From assembly GCF_023073915.1 (NCBI RefSeq), contig NZ_JADPKK010000013.1, positions 620,001 to 684,000 of the forward strand: a stretch of DNA of 64,000 bases, given 5' to 3'. A program made the position numbers and the translations under genes. Below are positions 44,582-53,183 of the stretch, one piece after another. Origin of the DNA: Bradyrhizobium sp. 149. Its GTDB lineage: Bacteria > Pseudomonadota > Alphaproteobacteria > Rhizobiales > Xanthobacteraceae. Position 1 is the first letter of the stretch. Each line of letters opens with the position of its first letter. The notes beneath the pieces were generated by a model. The model was given only the letters and a program-made list of their open reading frames with translations. It was not told the origin of the DNA and ran no database searches.

Positions 44582-44956
44582 GTCCGCGTACCCGTTCACT
44601 GAAGTATTCGTCGGCTACGTGTACGCGCGTGGCCGCTGCGGGTTCCTAGCGACGACCGCTAGGACTTCCGTTCTGGGTCAAAGGCAGATGATACCTAGTG
44701 CGGTGCATGGCCTGGTTCACGTCAAAAAGCAGACTTCGCTCAACAAGAACCTGCGGATTTGTTTGGAACAGAGTTTAGGACCTCATGATCGCGACGAGCT
44801 CGCGGGTTAGCCCGGCCAGGGCGCAGCGGGCCATGAGGAACGCCCGGCGCGGTATCCCTTGAGCCCTACAGCCCGGCATGCTACATAAATTGCTCGGGAC
44901 ATTGACAACCGCCCGATGAGCTCCCGCAGCCAAGTGTTGTTTCGCTCCATACGGAG
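44582..44956. other. 375-base gap with a decayed repeat, no supported gene
   Basis: It contains the repeat unit at 44672-44688 (TCTGGGTCAAAGGCAGA, related to 44127-44143). A minus-strand reading frame over 44807-45223 overlaps the DUF1127 gene and looks like its shadow. No promoter or terminator is clear. Confidence 0.45.
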
Positions 44957-44963
44957 GTGAAAC

Positions 44964-45205
44964 ATGTCTTGCGGCAGCACGACTTCCAACTCGACTTGCA
45001 CCATCAGCCCCCTTCGCTGTCTCTTCCGGACGTTATACGGTGGAAGATTCCGTTTGCGTGGCTGGCTGGAATTGTGTGCGCCTTGGAACGACGACGCCAG
45101 TACCAGGAACTTCTCGCACTTGATGATCGGCTGCTCGCCGACATGGGCCTCTCGAGGACCACCATTGAAGAGGTGCGCAAGTCCCCGTTGTATCTCTTGC
45201 CGTAG
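44964..45205 (+). pseudogene. DUF1127 protein gene, frameshifted in a C tract
   Basis: The ATG at 44964 has a very good GGAGGTGA site and begins MSCGSTTSNSTCTISP, but that frame soon turns into non-protein-like sequence. The frame one base off carries the true C-terminal domain: ERRRQYQELLALDDRLLADMGLSRTTIEEVRKSPL is a clear DUF1127 (YjiS-like) motif ending at 45205. One extra C in the run at 45008-45012 (five Cs) would join them into an 80-aa protein of normal form. A GTG at 44957 in the second frame could start an unbroken 82-aa version. DUF1127 proteins are small RNA- or phosphate-related proteins in alphaproteobacteria. Sequencing error is a real alternative to a true frameshift. Confidence 0.7.
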
Positions 45206-45302
45206 CGCGACAGCCGATGACATCTGCCAACTTTGCTGGCCGGCCTTCCAGCTAGGTCGCTGCTGTCGAGGTTCGCACGGGAGGCAGGTTCGCCCCGTGT
45301 GA

Positions 45303-45429
45303 GACGGCCGGCGCCTTCTGCGGCGCCGGCCGCCTCCCGCCCGCTACTGCAACCGGTCCGAGGTCCAGCGTCATGGGTTTCGACGGCAGCAGCTCGACTG
45401 TGGACGCCGGCTTCTGGCCGTTGAGGATG
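45303..45429. repeat. Partial duplicate of the sugar-binding-protein gene 3' end (copy A)
   Basis: This stretch matches 46437-46590, the terminator and last part of the ribose-type binding-protein gene, over nearly its whole length. Shared blocks include GACGGCCGGCGCCTT, GCCCGCTACTGC, ACCGGTCCGA, TTTCGACGGCAGCAGCTCGA and GGCTTCTGGCCGTTGAGGAT. Copy A lacks about 28 bases present in copy B after GTCCAGC and has other base changes, so it cannot encode protein. The hairpin GCCGGCGCC-TTCTGC-GGCGCCGGC at 45308-45331 is preserved. The copies flank the acetyltransferase gene and lie in the same orientation. The 312-base gap 45206-45517 otherwise holds nothing recognised. Confidence 0.85.
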
Positions 45430-45517
45430 CCGGGTCTTCCGGGTGCACCTTGCCCACGCCATATCCGCGTTTAACCGCAGATACGGCCAAGCGCATTAAA
45501 TCCACGGAAGAAAATAG

Positions 45518-46339
45518 ATGACTGATCACTTCGACCTCGACGCATATCTCGCTCGTATCGGCCACCGCGAACCGCTGAACGCTGGCCGTGAGACTCTGAA
45601 CGCGATCGTTCTTCGCCACGCGCAGTCGATCCCGTTCGAAAATCTCGATCCCCTTCTCGGTCGCGAGGTACGGCTCGATCTGGCTTCGCTGCAGGCCAAG
45701 CTGGTCCTCGGCCGCCGCGGCGGCTATTGCTTCGAGCAAAATCGGCTACTCGAAGCTGCGCTCCAGAGTATCGGCTTCAGGACACGGCGGCTGGCTGCGC
45801 AGGTTCTGTGGCAACAGTCCAGGTTCCTCGCGCGGACCCATATGTTGCTGCTGGTTGAAGGCCAAGGCCCCGACCTGCTCGTTGACGTCGGCTTTGGCGG
45901 AATGACGTTGACCGGCGTGCTTCAGCTGATGGTTGGGGTCGAACAGGAGACGCCGCACGAGTCTTTCCGGCTCATGCGGGACGGCGAGGATTTCAGGTTG
46001 GAGGTGAAGCTGCGCGACGGCTGGAGTCCGATCTATCGCTTTGACACGCGCGAGCGACATCTCGCCGACTATGAAGTCTACAACTACTTCCTCTCCACAA
46101 ATCCTGCATCCCCGTTCGTCAGGTCGCTTGTGGCAGCTCGCCCCGGCGACCACGGACGTTATGCGCTGCTTAACAACAAGCTCGCCATTCACCACCGCGG
46201 CGGGAGCACGGAACGTCGTACGTTGACGACGCCTGCCGAGATACGCGATGTGCTTGTGGATTTGTTCCAGATCAGGGTGCCGGCGGCGGTTGAACTCGAT
46301 GCGATACTGCACGACCGGATTGCGAACACCGCTACCTGA
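45518..46339 (+). CDS. Arylamine N-acetyltransferase (NAT)
   Basis: 273 aa, the usual length. NAT transfers acetyl or another acyl group from acyl-CoA to arylamines or hydrazines. The Cys-His-Asp triad is C71 (RRGGYCFEQN), H108 (LARTHML) and D123 (LLVDVGFGG), all in canonical context. It is bounded on both sides by copies of the binding-protein 3' end, which suggests the gene came with a duplication or insertion event. Likely roles are detoxification of aromatic amines or a step in polyketide chemistry; nothing nearby decides. Confidence 0.94.
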   Translation: MTDHFDLDAYLARIGHREPLNAGRETLNAIVLRHAQSIPFENLDPLLGREVRLDLASLQAKLVLGRRGGYCFEQNRLLEAALQSIGFRTRRLAAQVLWQQSRFLARTHMLLLVEGQGPDLLVDVGFGGMTLTGVLQLMVGVEQETPHESFRLMRDGEDFRLEVKLRDGWSPIYRFDTRERHLADYEVYNYFLSTNPASPFVRSLVAARPGDHGRYALLNNKLAIHHRGGSTERRTLTTPAEIRDVLVDLFQIRVPAAVELDAILHDRIANTAT

Positions 46340-46436
46340 TGCGCACCATTCCGCAGTCAGCCTCGGTCTGATGGGCGCGGATTTTCACGTCGAGCCGCAG
46401 GTGCTCGCGACCTCGGTCGCCCTTGGCGCGACACAA

Positions 46437-46590
46437 GACGGCCGGCGCCTTGTACGGCACCGGCCGCCTTTCTGCCCGCTACTGCGACCGGTCCGACGTC
46501 CAGCCCTTGTACTCGCCGACATTGTCGCGCGTGACGAGTTTCGACGGCAGCAGCTCGACCGTGGACGTTGGCTTCTGGCCGTTGAGGATG
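46437..46590. repeat. Copy B of the duplicated segment, with the operon terminator hairpin
   Basis: The intact copy of the direct repeat whose partner is 45303-45429. It spans the 3' end of the ribose-type binding-protein gene (stop at 46479-46481) and the hairpin GGCCGGCGCC / GGCACCGGCC near 46440-46465, which on the minus strand follows the gene and probably ends the operon transcript. No long T run follows the stem. Confidence 0.8.
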
Positions 46591-47426
46591 TTGACGCCGA
46601 CCTGCACAGCGCGGCGGGCCATGAAGAACGGGTCCTGCGAGGCGGAGGCCTGGATCTGCGTCGCCTGCGGGTCCTTAAGCGCTGCTTCGATGTCGGGCGC
46701 GCCGTCGACCGCGGTGATGACGATGCCGGTGCGCTGCTGCTGGCGCGCCGCAAGGTCGGTGCCGATCGCCTGCGGATCGTTGATGGCGAAGATGGCGTCG
46801 ATCTTGGCAAAGCGCGTCAGATAGCCCTGCGCCACCGTGAGGCCGCCTTCGCGCGAGCCCTTGCCGTCCTGGTCGTTGGACAAAACCTTGATGCCGGGGT
46901 TCTTGCCGAGCACGTTCTTGCAGCCGACGACACGATCGATCACCGCGGAGACCTGCGGGCCGTTCTCGATGATCACGTCGCCTTTACCGCCCAGCTTGTC
47001 GACGATGTACTGGCAGGAAATCTCACCGGCCTGGACGTTGTTGGTGGTCACCGTGGCGTCGGCGCCTTCGGCCGCGGTGTCGACGGCAACGACGACGATG
47101 CCGGCGGCCTGCGCCTTCTTGATCGCAGGGCCAACCGCCTTGGGATCGCCGGGATTGAGCAGGATCAGGTCGACGCCGGCGGCGATGAAATTGTCGATCT
47201 GGGTGACCTGCTTGCCGAGATCATATTCGAAGCCGACGGTGGTGATCTTGACGTTTGGGTTGGTCTTTTTGGCCTCGAACTCGGCGCCCTTCGACAACGC
47301 GACGAAGAACGGATTGCCGAGCGAGCCCAGCGAAATGCCGATCGACTTGAGCTCCTTGGCGAAGGACGGCGCGGAGCTCAGGACGAGCGCCATCGCGGCG
47401 CCGGCAAACGAGATCGTCTTCAACAT
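46479..47426 (-). CDS. Ribose/pentose-type ABC substrate-binding protein
   Basis: 315 aa. Sec signal about 1-23 (ISFAGAAMALVLSSAPSFA). The mature protein is a type-I sugar-binding protein: IGISLGSLGNPFFVALSKGAE, the IDNFIAAGVDLILLNPGDP hinge strand, GIVVVAVDTAAEGADATVTTNN and the AIFAINDPQAIGTDLA region. The family covers ribose, xylose, erythritol, myo-inositol and related compounds. Start 47426 has GGGAGGA upstream. It is the third gene of the operon, 98 bases after the permease. Its 3' end is duplicated upstream of the acetyltransferase gene. Confidence 0.92.
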   Translation of the reverse strand: MLKTISFAGAAMALVLSSAPSFAKELKSIGISLGSLGNPFFVALSKGAEFEAKKTNPNVKITTVGFEYDLGKQVTQIDNFIAAGVDLILLNPGDPKAVGPAIKKAQAAGIVVVAVDTAAEGADATVTTNNVQAGEISCQYIVDKLGGKGDVIIENGPQVSAVIDRVVGCKNVLGKNPGIKVLSNDQDGKGSREGGLTVAQGYLTRFAKIDAIFAINDPQAIGTDLAARQQQRTGIVITAVDGAPDIEAALKDPQATQIQASASQDPFFMARRAVQVGVNILNGQKPTSTVELLPSKLVTRDNVGEYKGWTSDRSQ

Positions 47427-47524
47427 TGGTTTCCTCCCTGGTCTGTTTGAAGCTCCGGCACGGCGACCAGTTGCCGTGACGGAATGGACATGCGCGGCGC
47501 AGTGCCGGCTGCATTTTCTTGCTC

Positions 47525-48580
47525 TCAGGTCCGCGCCGAGCCCTGCAGCCGATAGCGGTCCAGCGCGACCGCGCCGATGATCACCAGGCCCTTGATCACG
47601 TATTGCCAGACGTCGGAGACGCCGATCAGGATCAGGCCGTTCGACAACACGGCAATGATCAGCGCGCCGACCAGCGTTCCCCAGATCGAGCCGATGCCGC
47701 CGACAAAGGAGGTGCCGCCCAGGATCACGGCGGTGATGGCGTCGAGCTCGTAGGACTGGCCGAGCTGCAGGCCGTTGGCGGCGTAGAGGCGCGCCGCCTG
47801 CATCGCGCCGCCGAGGCCCGCGAGCAGGCCGGACACGCCATAGACGAAGATCAGCACGGCCCAGACCTTGATGCCGGCGAGCCGCGCCGCGCTCTCGTTG
47901 CCGCCGACCGCGTAGATGTGGACCCCGAGCACGGTGCGCTTGAGCAGCAGCCACGACACCAGGATGACCAGCAATGCGATCACCCAGAGCCAGGGAATCG
48001 ACAGTACGCCGGGAATGAAGGTCAAAGCGCCGTTGCCGATGAAGGCATAGGGTATCGACGGATTGAACACCGTGGTGTCGGCGCCGAGCAGGCGCGCCGC
48101 GCCGCGCACGGCGGTCAACGATCCCAGCGTGACGATGAAGGGCGGCAGGCGCAACAGCGCGATCAAGCCGCCATTGAGAATGCCGAAGACGGCGCCGGTG
48201 AGCACCGCGGCCGGCAACCACAGCACCCCGAGATCGGGAAATTTGGAGATGATCAGCCCGGCCATCGCCGACGCCGCCAAAATCGAGCCGACCGAAAGGT
48301 CGATGCCGCCGGTAAGGATGACGAAGGTCATGCCCGCGGCCAGCACGGTATTGACCGCGGACTGCTGCACCACGATGCCGATGTTCTGGCCGGTGAAGAA
48401 GCGGCCGTCCGACAGGACGTGAAAGCCGATGCACAGCAACAGCAGCACCGGCAGCATGCCGACGGCGCGGATGATCATCCGCGTACGCTGCCGCTTCGTC
48501 TCCTGCGCGGCGGAAAGGCCGGGCGCGGCGGGCGCGGCCTTGACAGGGGCGGCGTTGGCGGAAGCGCCGTTCTCAGGCAT
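47525..48580 (-). CDS. Ribose/pentose-type ABC permease (RbsC-like)
   Basis: 351 aa with about eight to ten helices after a 35-residue cytoplasmic N-terminus rich in alanine. RbsC signatures: [66 protein letters not shown] and [25 protein letters not shown]. Its start overlaps the end of the ATPase gene by 8 bases. Together with the double ATPase and binding protein it forms a complete importer. Confidence 0.94.
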   Translation of the reverse strand: MPENGASANAAPVKAAPAAPGLSAAQETKRQRTRMIIRAVGMLPVLLLLCIGFHVLSDGRFFTGQNIGIVVQQSAVNTVLAAGMTFVILTGGIDLSVGSILAASAMAGLIISKFPDLGVLWLPAAVLTGAVFGILNGGLIALLRLPPFIVTLGSLTAVRGAARLLGADTTVFNPSIPYAFIGNGALTFIPGVLSIPWLWVIALLVILVSWLLLKRTVLGVHIYAVGGNESAARLAGIKVWAVLIFVYGVSGLLAGLGGAMQAARLYAANGLQLGQSYELDAITAVILGGTSFVGGIGSIWGTLVGALIIAVLSNGLILIGVSDVWQYVIKGLVIIGAVALDRYRLQGSART

Positions 48581-50105
48581 CGAGCTGCTCCGTTCCGGTG
48601 GCGAGTGCCATGATCTCCTCCTGACTGAGCTGCGTTGTCGCATCGCGCCGGATCTGCCCGGCAATCCGCCCAGCGCGCATCACGACGACGCGGTCGCAGA
48701 TGCCGATGATCTCGGGCAGGTCGGACGAGATGACGAGAACCGCGGTGCCCGACTTCGCGAGATTGTCGATGATCGAATAGATCTCGGACTTGGCGCCGAC
48801 GTCGACGCCGCGCGTCGGCTCGTCGAGGATCAGGATTTTCGGGCCGATCGCCAGCAGCCGCGACAGCAGCACCTTCTGCTGGTTGCCGCCGGAGAGCCCG
48901 CCGGCGGGAACACCGACATTCGCGGCGCGGATTCCGAGCGCGGTGAACGCGCGCCTGGCGCGGTCGCGGGCCTTGTCGCGGTCGAGGATGCCGCCGAATT
49001 TCGCATCCCGGCCCAGCACCGCGAGATTGATGTTGTCGAGGCAGGACATGTCGAGAAACAGGCCGAGCGCCTTCCTGTCCTCGGTGAGGTAGGCAATGCC
49101 GGCGTCCAGCGCCTCGCCGGGCGTGCGGATGGAGACCGCGCGGCCCTCGATCTCGACATGGCCGGAGACCATCGGAGCGGCGCCGATGATGAGATGCGCA
49201 AGCTCGGTACGGCCGGCGCCGACGAGGCCGGCGAGGCCGACGACCTCGCCCGCATGCACCGTCAGCGAACATCCCTTGACGCGCCTGTTGTCGGCGATGT
49301 CGACGGCCGCGAGCACGGGCGCTGCCGGCGCCTTAAGATCATTTCTGGGATCATGCTCCTTCTTGTAGAAGGACGAGACGTCGCGTCCCACCATCATCCG
49401 GACGATGGTGTCGGCGCGGATGTCGCCCTTGTCGAGCGAACCGACCAGCGTGCCGTCGCGCAGCACCGTGACGCGGTCGCCGAGCGCATAGACCTCGTCC
49501 ATGCGATGCGAGATATAGATGATGGCGAGACCTTCGGCGCGCAGCTGGCGAATCAGGGCGAACAGCCTTTCGCTCTCGCCGGCCGACAGCGCGGTGGTCG
49601 GTTCGTCCATGATCAGGATCCTGGAGCGGGCGTGCAGCGCGCGCGCGATCTCGACCAGCTGGCGCTGGCCCATCGAGAGATTGGCCACCAGGGTCTGCGG
49701 CGTGAAATCCGCACCGAGCCGCGCCAGGATCGGACCGACGCCGGCCTGCATCGTCTCCCGCGCCAGCAAGCCGCCGCGGGAGACTTCGCGGCCGAGATAG
49801 ATATTCTCCGCGACGCTCAAATTGGGGGCGAGCGAGAGTTCCTGATAGATGATCGCGATGCCGGCCGCGCGGCCGCCGAGCGGGCCGCTGATCTGCACAG
49901 GCTGGCCGTCGATGCGGATTTCGCTGCCCGGGTCCGGCCGGTAGGCGCCCGACAAGATCTTCATCAGGGTGGATTTGCCGGCGCCGTTCTCGCCCATCAA
50001 GGCGTGGATTTCGCCCGCGTAGACGGTGAGGTCGACGTCGCGCAGCGCCTTGATGCTGAAGAACGATTTGGAGACCCGGCGCATCTCGAGGATGGGCTCG
50101 CTCAT
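48573..50105 (-). CDS. Ribose/pentose-type ABC double ATPase (RbsA-like)
   Basis: 510 aa with two ATPase domains. The first has Walker [10 protein letters not shown] at 38-46, NLSMGQRQ and the Walker [14 protein letters not shown]. The second has the usual weakened Walker A ([10 protein letters not shown]), LSGGNQQKV and [13 protein letters not shown]. Start 50105 has GGGGAGG upstream; an ATG 30 bases earlier is less good. It leads the operon; a promoter is proposed at 50180-50208. Confidence 0.94.
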   Translation of the reverse strand: MSEPILEMRRVSKSFFSIKALRDVDLTVYAGEIHALMGENGAGKSTLMKILSGAYRPDPGSEIRIDGQPVQISGPLGGRAAGIAIIYQELSLAPNLSVAENIYLGREVSRGGLLARETMQAGVGPILARLGADFTPQTLVANLSMGQRQLVEIARALHARSRILIMDEPTTALSAGESERLFALIRQLRAEGLAIIYISHRMDEVYALGDRVTVLRDGTLVGSLDKGDIRADTIVRMMVGRDVSSFYKKEHDPRNDLKAPAAPVLAAVDIADNRRVKGCSLTVHAGEVVGLAGLVGAGRTELAHLIIGAAPMVSGHVEIEGRAVSIRTPGEALDAGIAYLTEDRKALGLFLDMSCLDNINLAVLGRDAKFGGILDRDKARDRARRAFTALGIRAANVGVPAGGLSGGNQQKVLLSRLLAIGPKILILDEPTRGVDVGAKSEIYSIIDNLAKSGTAVLVISSDLPEIIGICDRVVVMRAGRIAGQIRRDATTQLSQEEIMALATGTEQLDA

Positions 50106-50179
50106 CACACCTCCCCGACGCGCCGACGGCGGCATCGCAACCTCACCCGCGTCTCGTTGGTCCCTGGCGCGGGTGGCGC

Positions 50180-50208
50180 ATTAAACAAAAGGCCGCGGCG
50201 CAGGGCAA
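50180..50208 (-). promoter_or_regulatory. Candidate promoter for the ribose-type ABC operon
   Basis: On the minus strand, TTGCCC (50203-50208) is followed after 17 bases by TTTAAT (50180-50185), a reasonable sigma-70 promoter about 75 bases before the ATPase start. It lies in the 209-base gap after the xylulokinase-like gene, so the kinase and the importer could be separately transcribed. An AGATTTTTCTTTTTCAGA-type T/A-rich patch occurs nearby at 50240-50258. Confidence 0.5.
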
Positions 50209-50314
50209 TAGCTCCGGCGTGCTGACCAGTCGGTCGAACGCAGATTTTTCTTTTTCAGACCGAACCGATCTCGGACGCGATGCCTTTTCTTCGCCACATC
50301 ATCGCGTATCGCCA

Positions 50315-51760
50315 TCAGCGCCGCGGCCGGTACAGGCGGCGCCATTCCGGAAGCCGCTCGGCATAGGCCTGTGCGAGCGCGGGCTCCGGCTCGAACGTCT
50401 CGACCCGCTGCGGCGCGGTGCAGACGGCGTCGATCGCCTCCCCGGTGACGGCGAGGCGGCCGAGCCGCGCGGCGCCAAACGCAGCGCCGGTTTCGCCATC
50501 GGCAAAGCGATGCACGGGAATGTTGAGGACATTGGCCAGCACGGAAAGCCAGAACCGCGACCGCGAGCCGCCGCCAATGACATCCGCCTCTGCGATCACA
50601 AGTCCCGTGTCGGCAAGCGCGTCCCGGCAATCCGCAAGCGCGAAGGCGACGCCTTCCAGCACGCTTTGCACGATGGCGTCACGATCCGTGGCGTGACTGA
50701 GCCCGTCGAGCATGCCGCGCACCTCCGGGTCATCGTGCGGGGTGCGTTCGCCGGACAAATACGGCAGGAAGCTGACCGGCGACGGCGCCTTCGGGCGCAA
50801 CCCGAGCGGCGCCAGCAGCTCGGCCTCGGAGGTCCCCAACAGCCGCCCGATCCACGCCAGGCACGAGGCCGCCGAGAGGATCGCGCCGGCTTGAATCCAT
50901 CGATCTGGGACGGCGTGACAGAAAATGTGCACGACCCGCTCCGGATTGGCCGCGATCGTCTCGGTCGGCACCAGCAATGCGCCGGAGGTTCCGAGCGAGA
51001 TGAAGGCCGCGCCGCGGTTGACGGCGCCGATGCCGACGGCTCCCGCCGGATTGTCGCCGGCCCCGCCGGCGATCATCGGCCGCCGGGTCATGCCCCAGCG
51101 CTGCGCCATTTCGCTGCGCAGCCGTGCCGAAGGCGCGCAGCCCTCGACCAGACGCGGCATCTGCCGGCGCGACAGAAACGTCGCCGCTAACCCCTCATCC
51201 GACCAATCGCGGCTGACAACATCGAGCCACAGCGAACCCGAGGCGTCCGAGACATCCTCGATCGCCTCACCCGTCAGCACCAGGCGCAGATAGGCCTTGG
51301 GTTGCAGCACCAGTTTTGTCGCAGCGAAGATCTCCGGTTCGTGCCTGGCGACCCACAGCAGCTTTGGCGCCGTGAATCCCGGCATCGCCTTGTTGCCCGT
51401 CGTCGTCCGCAAGGTGGGCCAGCGCTGCTCCAGCTCGGCGCATTCCGCGAAGGACCGTCCGTCATTCCAGAGAATGCAGGGCCGCAATGGCACGAGATTG
51501 GAATCGAGCAGCGTTGCTCCGTGCATCTGGCCGGACAGGCCGATGCCTTCGACCTCGGCCAATTCGCGCGCGTGATCTGCCTTCAGCCCGTCCAGCGTCG
51601 CGAACGTCGCCTCGATCCACTGCGCCGGGTCCTGCTCGCAATGGCCGGGACGCGGCGAAGAGACCGTCAGCGACCGGCTGCGGCTCGCCACCACGCGCTG
51701 CGCGTCGTCGACCAGAACGATTTTGATGGCAGAGGTACCGAGATCGATGCCGAGATACAT
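50315..51760 (-). CDS. xylB: Xylulokinase-like FGGY carbohydrate kinase
   Basis: 481 aa. FGGY kinase: MYLGIDLGTSAIKIVLVDD at the N-terminus, GIGLSGQMHGATLLD with the xylulokinase-style QMHG sequence, the LWNDGR segment, AGGAGDNPAGAVGIG holding the catalytic Asp, and the C-terminal ADVIGGGSRSRFWLSVLANVL. The enzyme phosphorylates D-xylulose or a similar ketose or polyol. No strong ribosome site is seen before 51760, but the start fits the family. It lies directly before the pentose-type importer in the same direction, so the pair probably imports and phosphorylates a pentose or pentitol. No isomerase or dehydrogenase is adjacent. Confidence 0.9.
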   Translation of the reverse strand: MYLGIDLGTSAIKIVLVDDAQRVVASRSRSLTVSSPRPGHCEQDPAQWIEATFATLDGLKADHARELAEVEGIGLSGQMHGATLLDSNLVPLRPCILWNDGRSFAECAELEQRWPTLRTTTGNKAMPGFTAPKLLWVARHEPEIFAATKLVLQPKAYLRLVLTGEAIEDVSDASGSLWLDVVSRDWSDEGLAATFLSRRQMPRLVEGCAPSARLRSEMAQRWGMTRRPMIAGGAGDNPAGAVGIGAVNRGAAFISLGTSGALLVPTETIAANPERVVHIFCHAVPDRWIQAGAILSAASCLAWIGRLLGTSEAELLAPLGLRPKAPSPVSFLPYLSGERTPHDDPEVRGMLDGLSHATDRDAIVQSVLEGVAFALADCRDALADTGLVIAEADVIGGGSRSRFWLSVLANVLNIPVHRFADGETGAAFGAARLGRLAVTGEAIDAVCTAPQRVETFEPEPALAQAYAERLPEWRRLYRPRR

Positions 51761-51886
51761 GAGACCACTTGCTTGCGCGTCCAGGATCTTACGCTTCCAT
51801 GACATTGCGGCCATGGCGTTCCCGATGTTGGCATGCACTCGCCAATCATGTAACCCCACCCGAAAGCTTCTCGGGACGCAACGCCC

Positions 51887-53130
51887 ATGACGACGACCGC
51901 CACCAACGACGCGGGAGCCACCCGCGCGCTGATCCTTGCGTTGCTCGCGCTCGCCTGCGGGCACATGCTCTCGACCTTGCTGCGCACCATTCCGGCGGTC
52001 AGCCTCGACCTGATGGCGGCGGATTTCGGCATCGAACCACAGGCGCTGGCCAGCCTCACCTCGGTCTATCCGTTCGCGTTTGCAGCCGCGCAGATCCCGG
52101 TCGGCGCGGCGATGGACCGGTTCGGCGTGCGGCCGGTGTCGCTGAGCCTGCTCGCGGGAACCGTGGTCGGTGCCATCGCGTCGGCGTTCGCGACAGGACC
52201 CGAAAGCTTCGCGGTCGGACAGGTGCTGCTGGGCTTGCCACCTCCGGCATGCTGATGTGCCCGATGACGCTGGCCGCCAAGCAATTGTCGGCCGCGCGGT
52301 TCGGGCTGTGGTCGGGCACGATCCTCTCGATCGGCAATATCGGCATGCTGTTGTCGTCGAGCCCGCTCGCCTTCGTGGTCGACACTTATGGCTGGCGCGC
52401 CGGGTTCTGGATCTCCGCACTCGGCGGCGTCGTGGTCGCGTTTGCCGTGTTCATGCTGGTGCCGAGCCAGCCGGCCGAGCACAAGGACGAGTCCTCGCCG
52501 CTGTCGCAGATGGTCGAGGTGCTCAGGCTCGGATTGTCGCGGCCCTTGCGCGGCCTGATCGCGCTGGCGCTGGTATCGCTTGCGACCTCGCTGGTGCTGC
52601 GCGGCCTGTGGGGCGGGCCGTGGCTGATGCAGGTCAAGGGATTGTCCCGGGTCGAGGCCGGCAACCAGCTCGGCGCGTTCACGCTGGCGATGATCGCAGG
52701 TCCGCTTGTCATCGGCATGATCGACCGCAGGCTCGGCCGCCGCCGCGAGTTGGTGGCCGGAACGCACTTGGCGGGCGCATTGCTGCTGGCGCTGATGGCG
52801 TTAGGGGCGCCGAACTATGCCATCTCCATGTTGTGTGGTGTGCCCGTAATGCCGCCGCAATACGACCTGGTGCTGTTCGTGCTCATTGGCTTGGCGACCT
52901 CGGCCCAGCCGCTGCTGTTCGGCATGTCGCGTCAGCTGGTCGACGCGCAAGTAGCAGGCAAGGCGCTCGCGGCGATCAACCTCGCCTTCTTCCTCGGCGC
53001 GGCCCTGATGCAGTCGATGACCGGCGCAGTGGCGGCTTTTGCAGGGCTGCCGGCGGTGCTGCTGTTCATGGCTGCCATGCTTGGCATCGGCGCGCTGATC
53101 TTTTTGACTTACACCTCGCCGCGTTCGTAG
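51887..53130 (+). pseudogene. MFS transporter gene split by a single-base frameshift
   Basis: The ATG at 51887 opens a typical MFS N-terminus with two to three helices (RALILALLALACGHMLSTLL ... AVGQVLLG) and stops at 52255. From the other frame the same protein continues LATSGMLMCPMTLAAKQL, GLWSGTILSIGNIGMLLSSS and on to the end at 53130. Reading one extra G in the GGG at 52231-52233 gives CTG-GGG-CTT and restores a continuous protein of about 410 residues with 12 helices. The gene is therefore either a recent pseudogene or affected by a sequencing error. The MDRFGVRPVS loop supports the family. Substrate unknown; divergent from the kinase gene. Confidence 0.82.
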
Positions 53131-53183
53131 GATGGGCTGCGCAAAGAGTTCTCCCCATCGAATGCGCGCCAAAGGAATAACTC

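Noticed and set aside
44807-45223. Minus-strand frame opposite the DUF1127 gene
   Set aside because: It lacks a motif and coincides with the real plus-strand domain.
52170-53180. 336-codon third-frame reading of the MFS gene
   Set aside because: Arginine-rich with no membrane pattern, whereas the two other frames together give a transporter.
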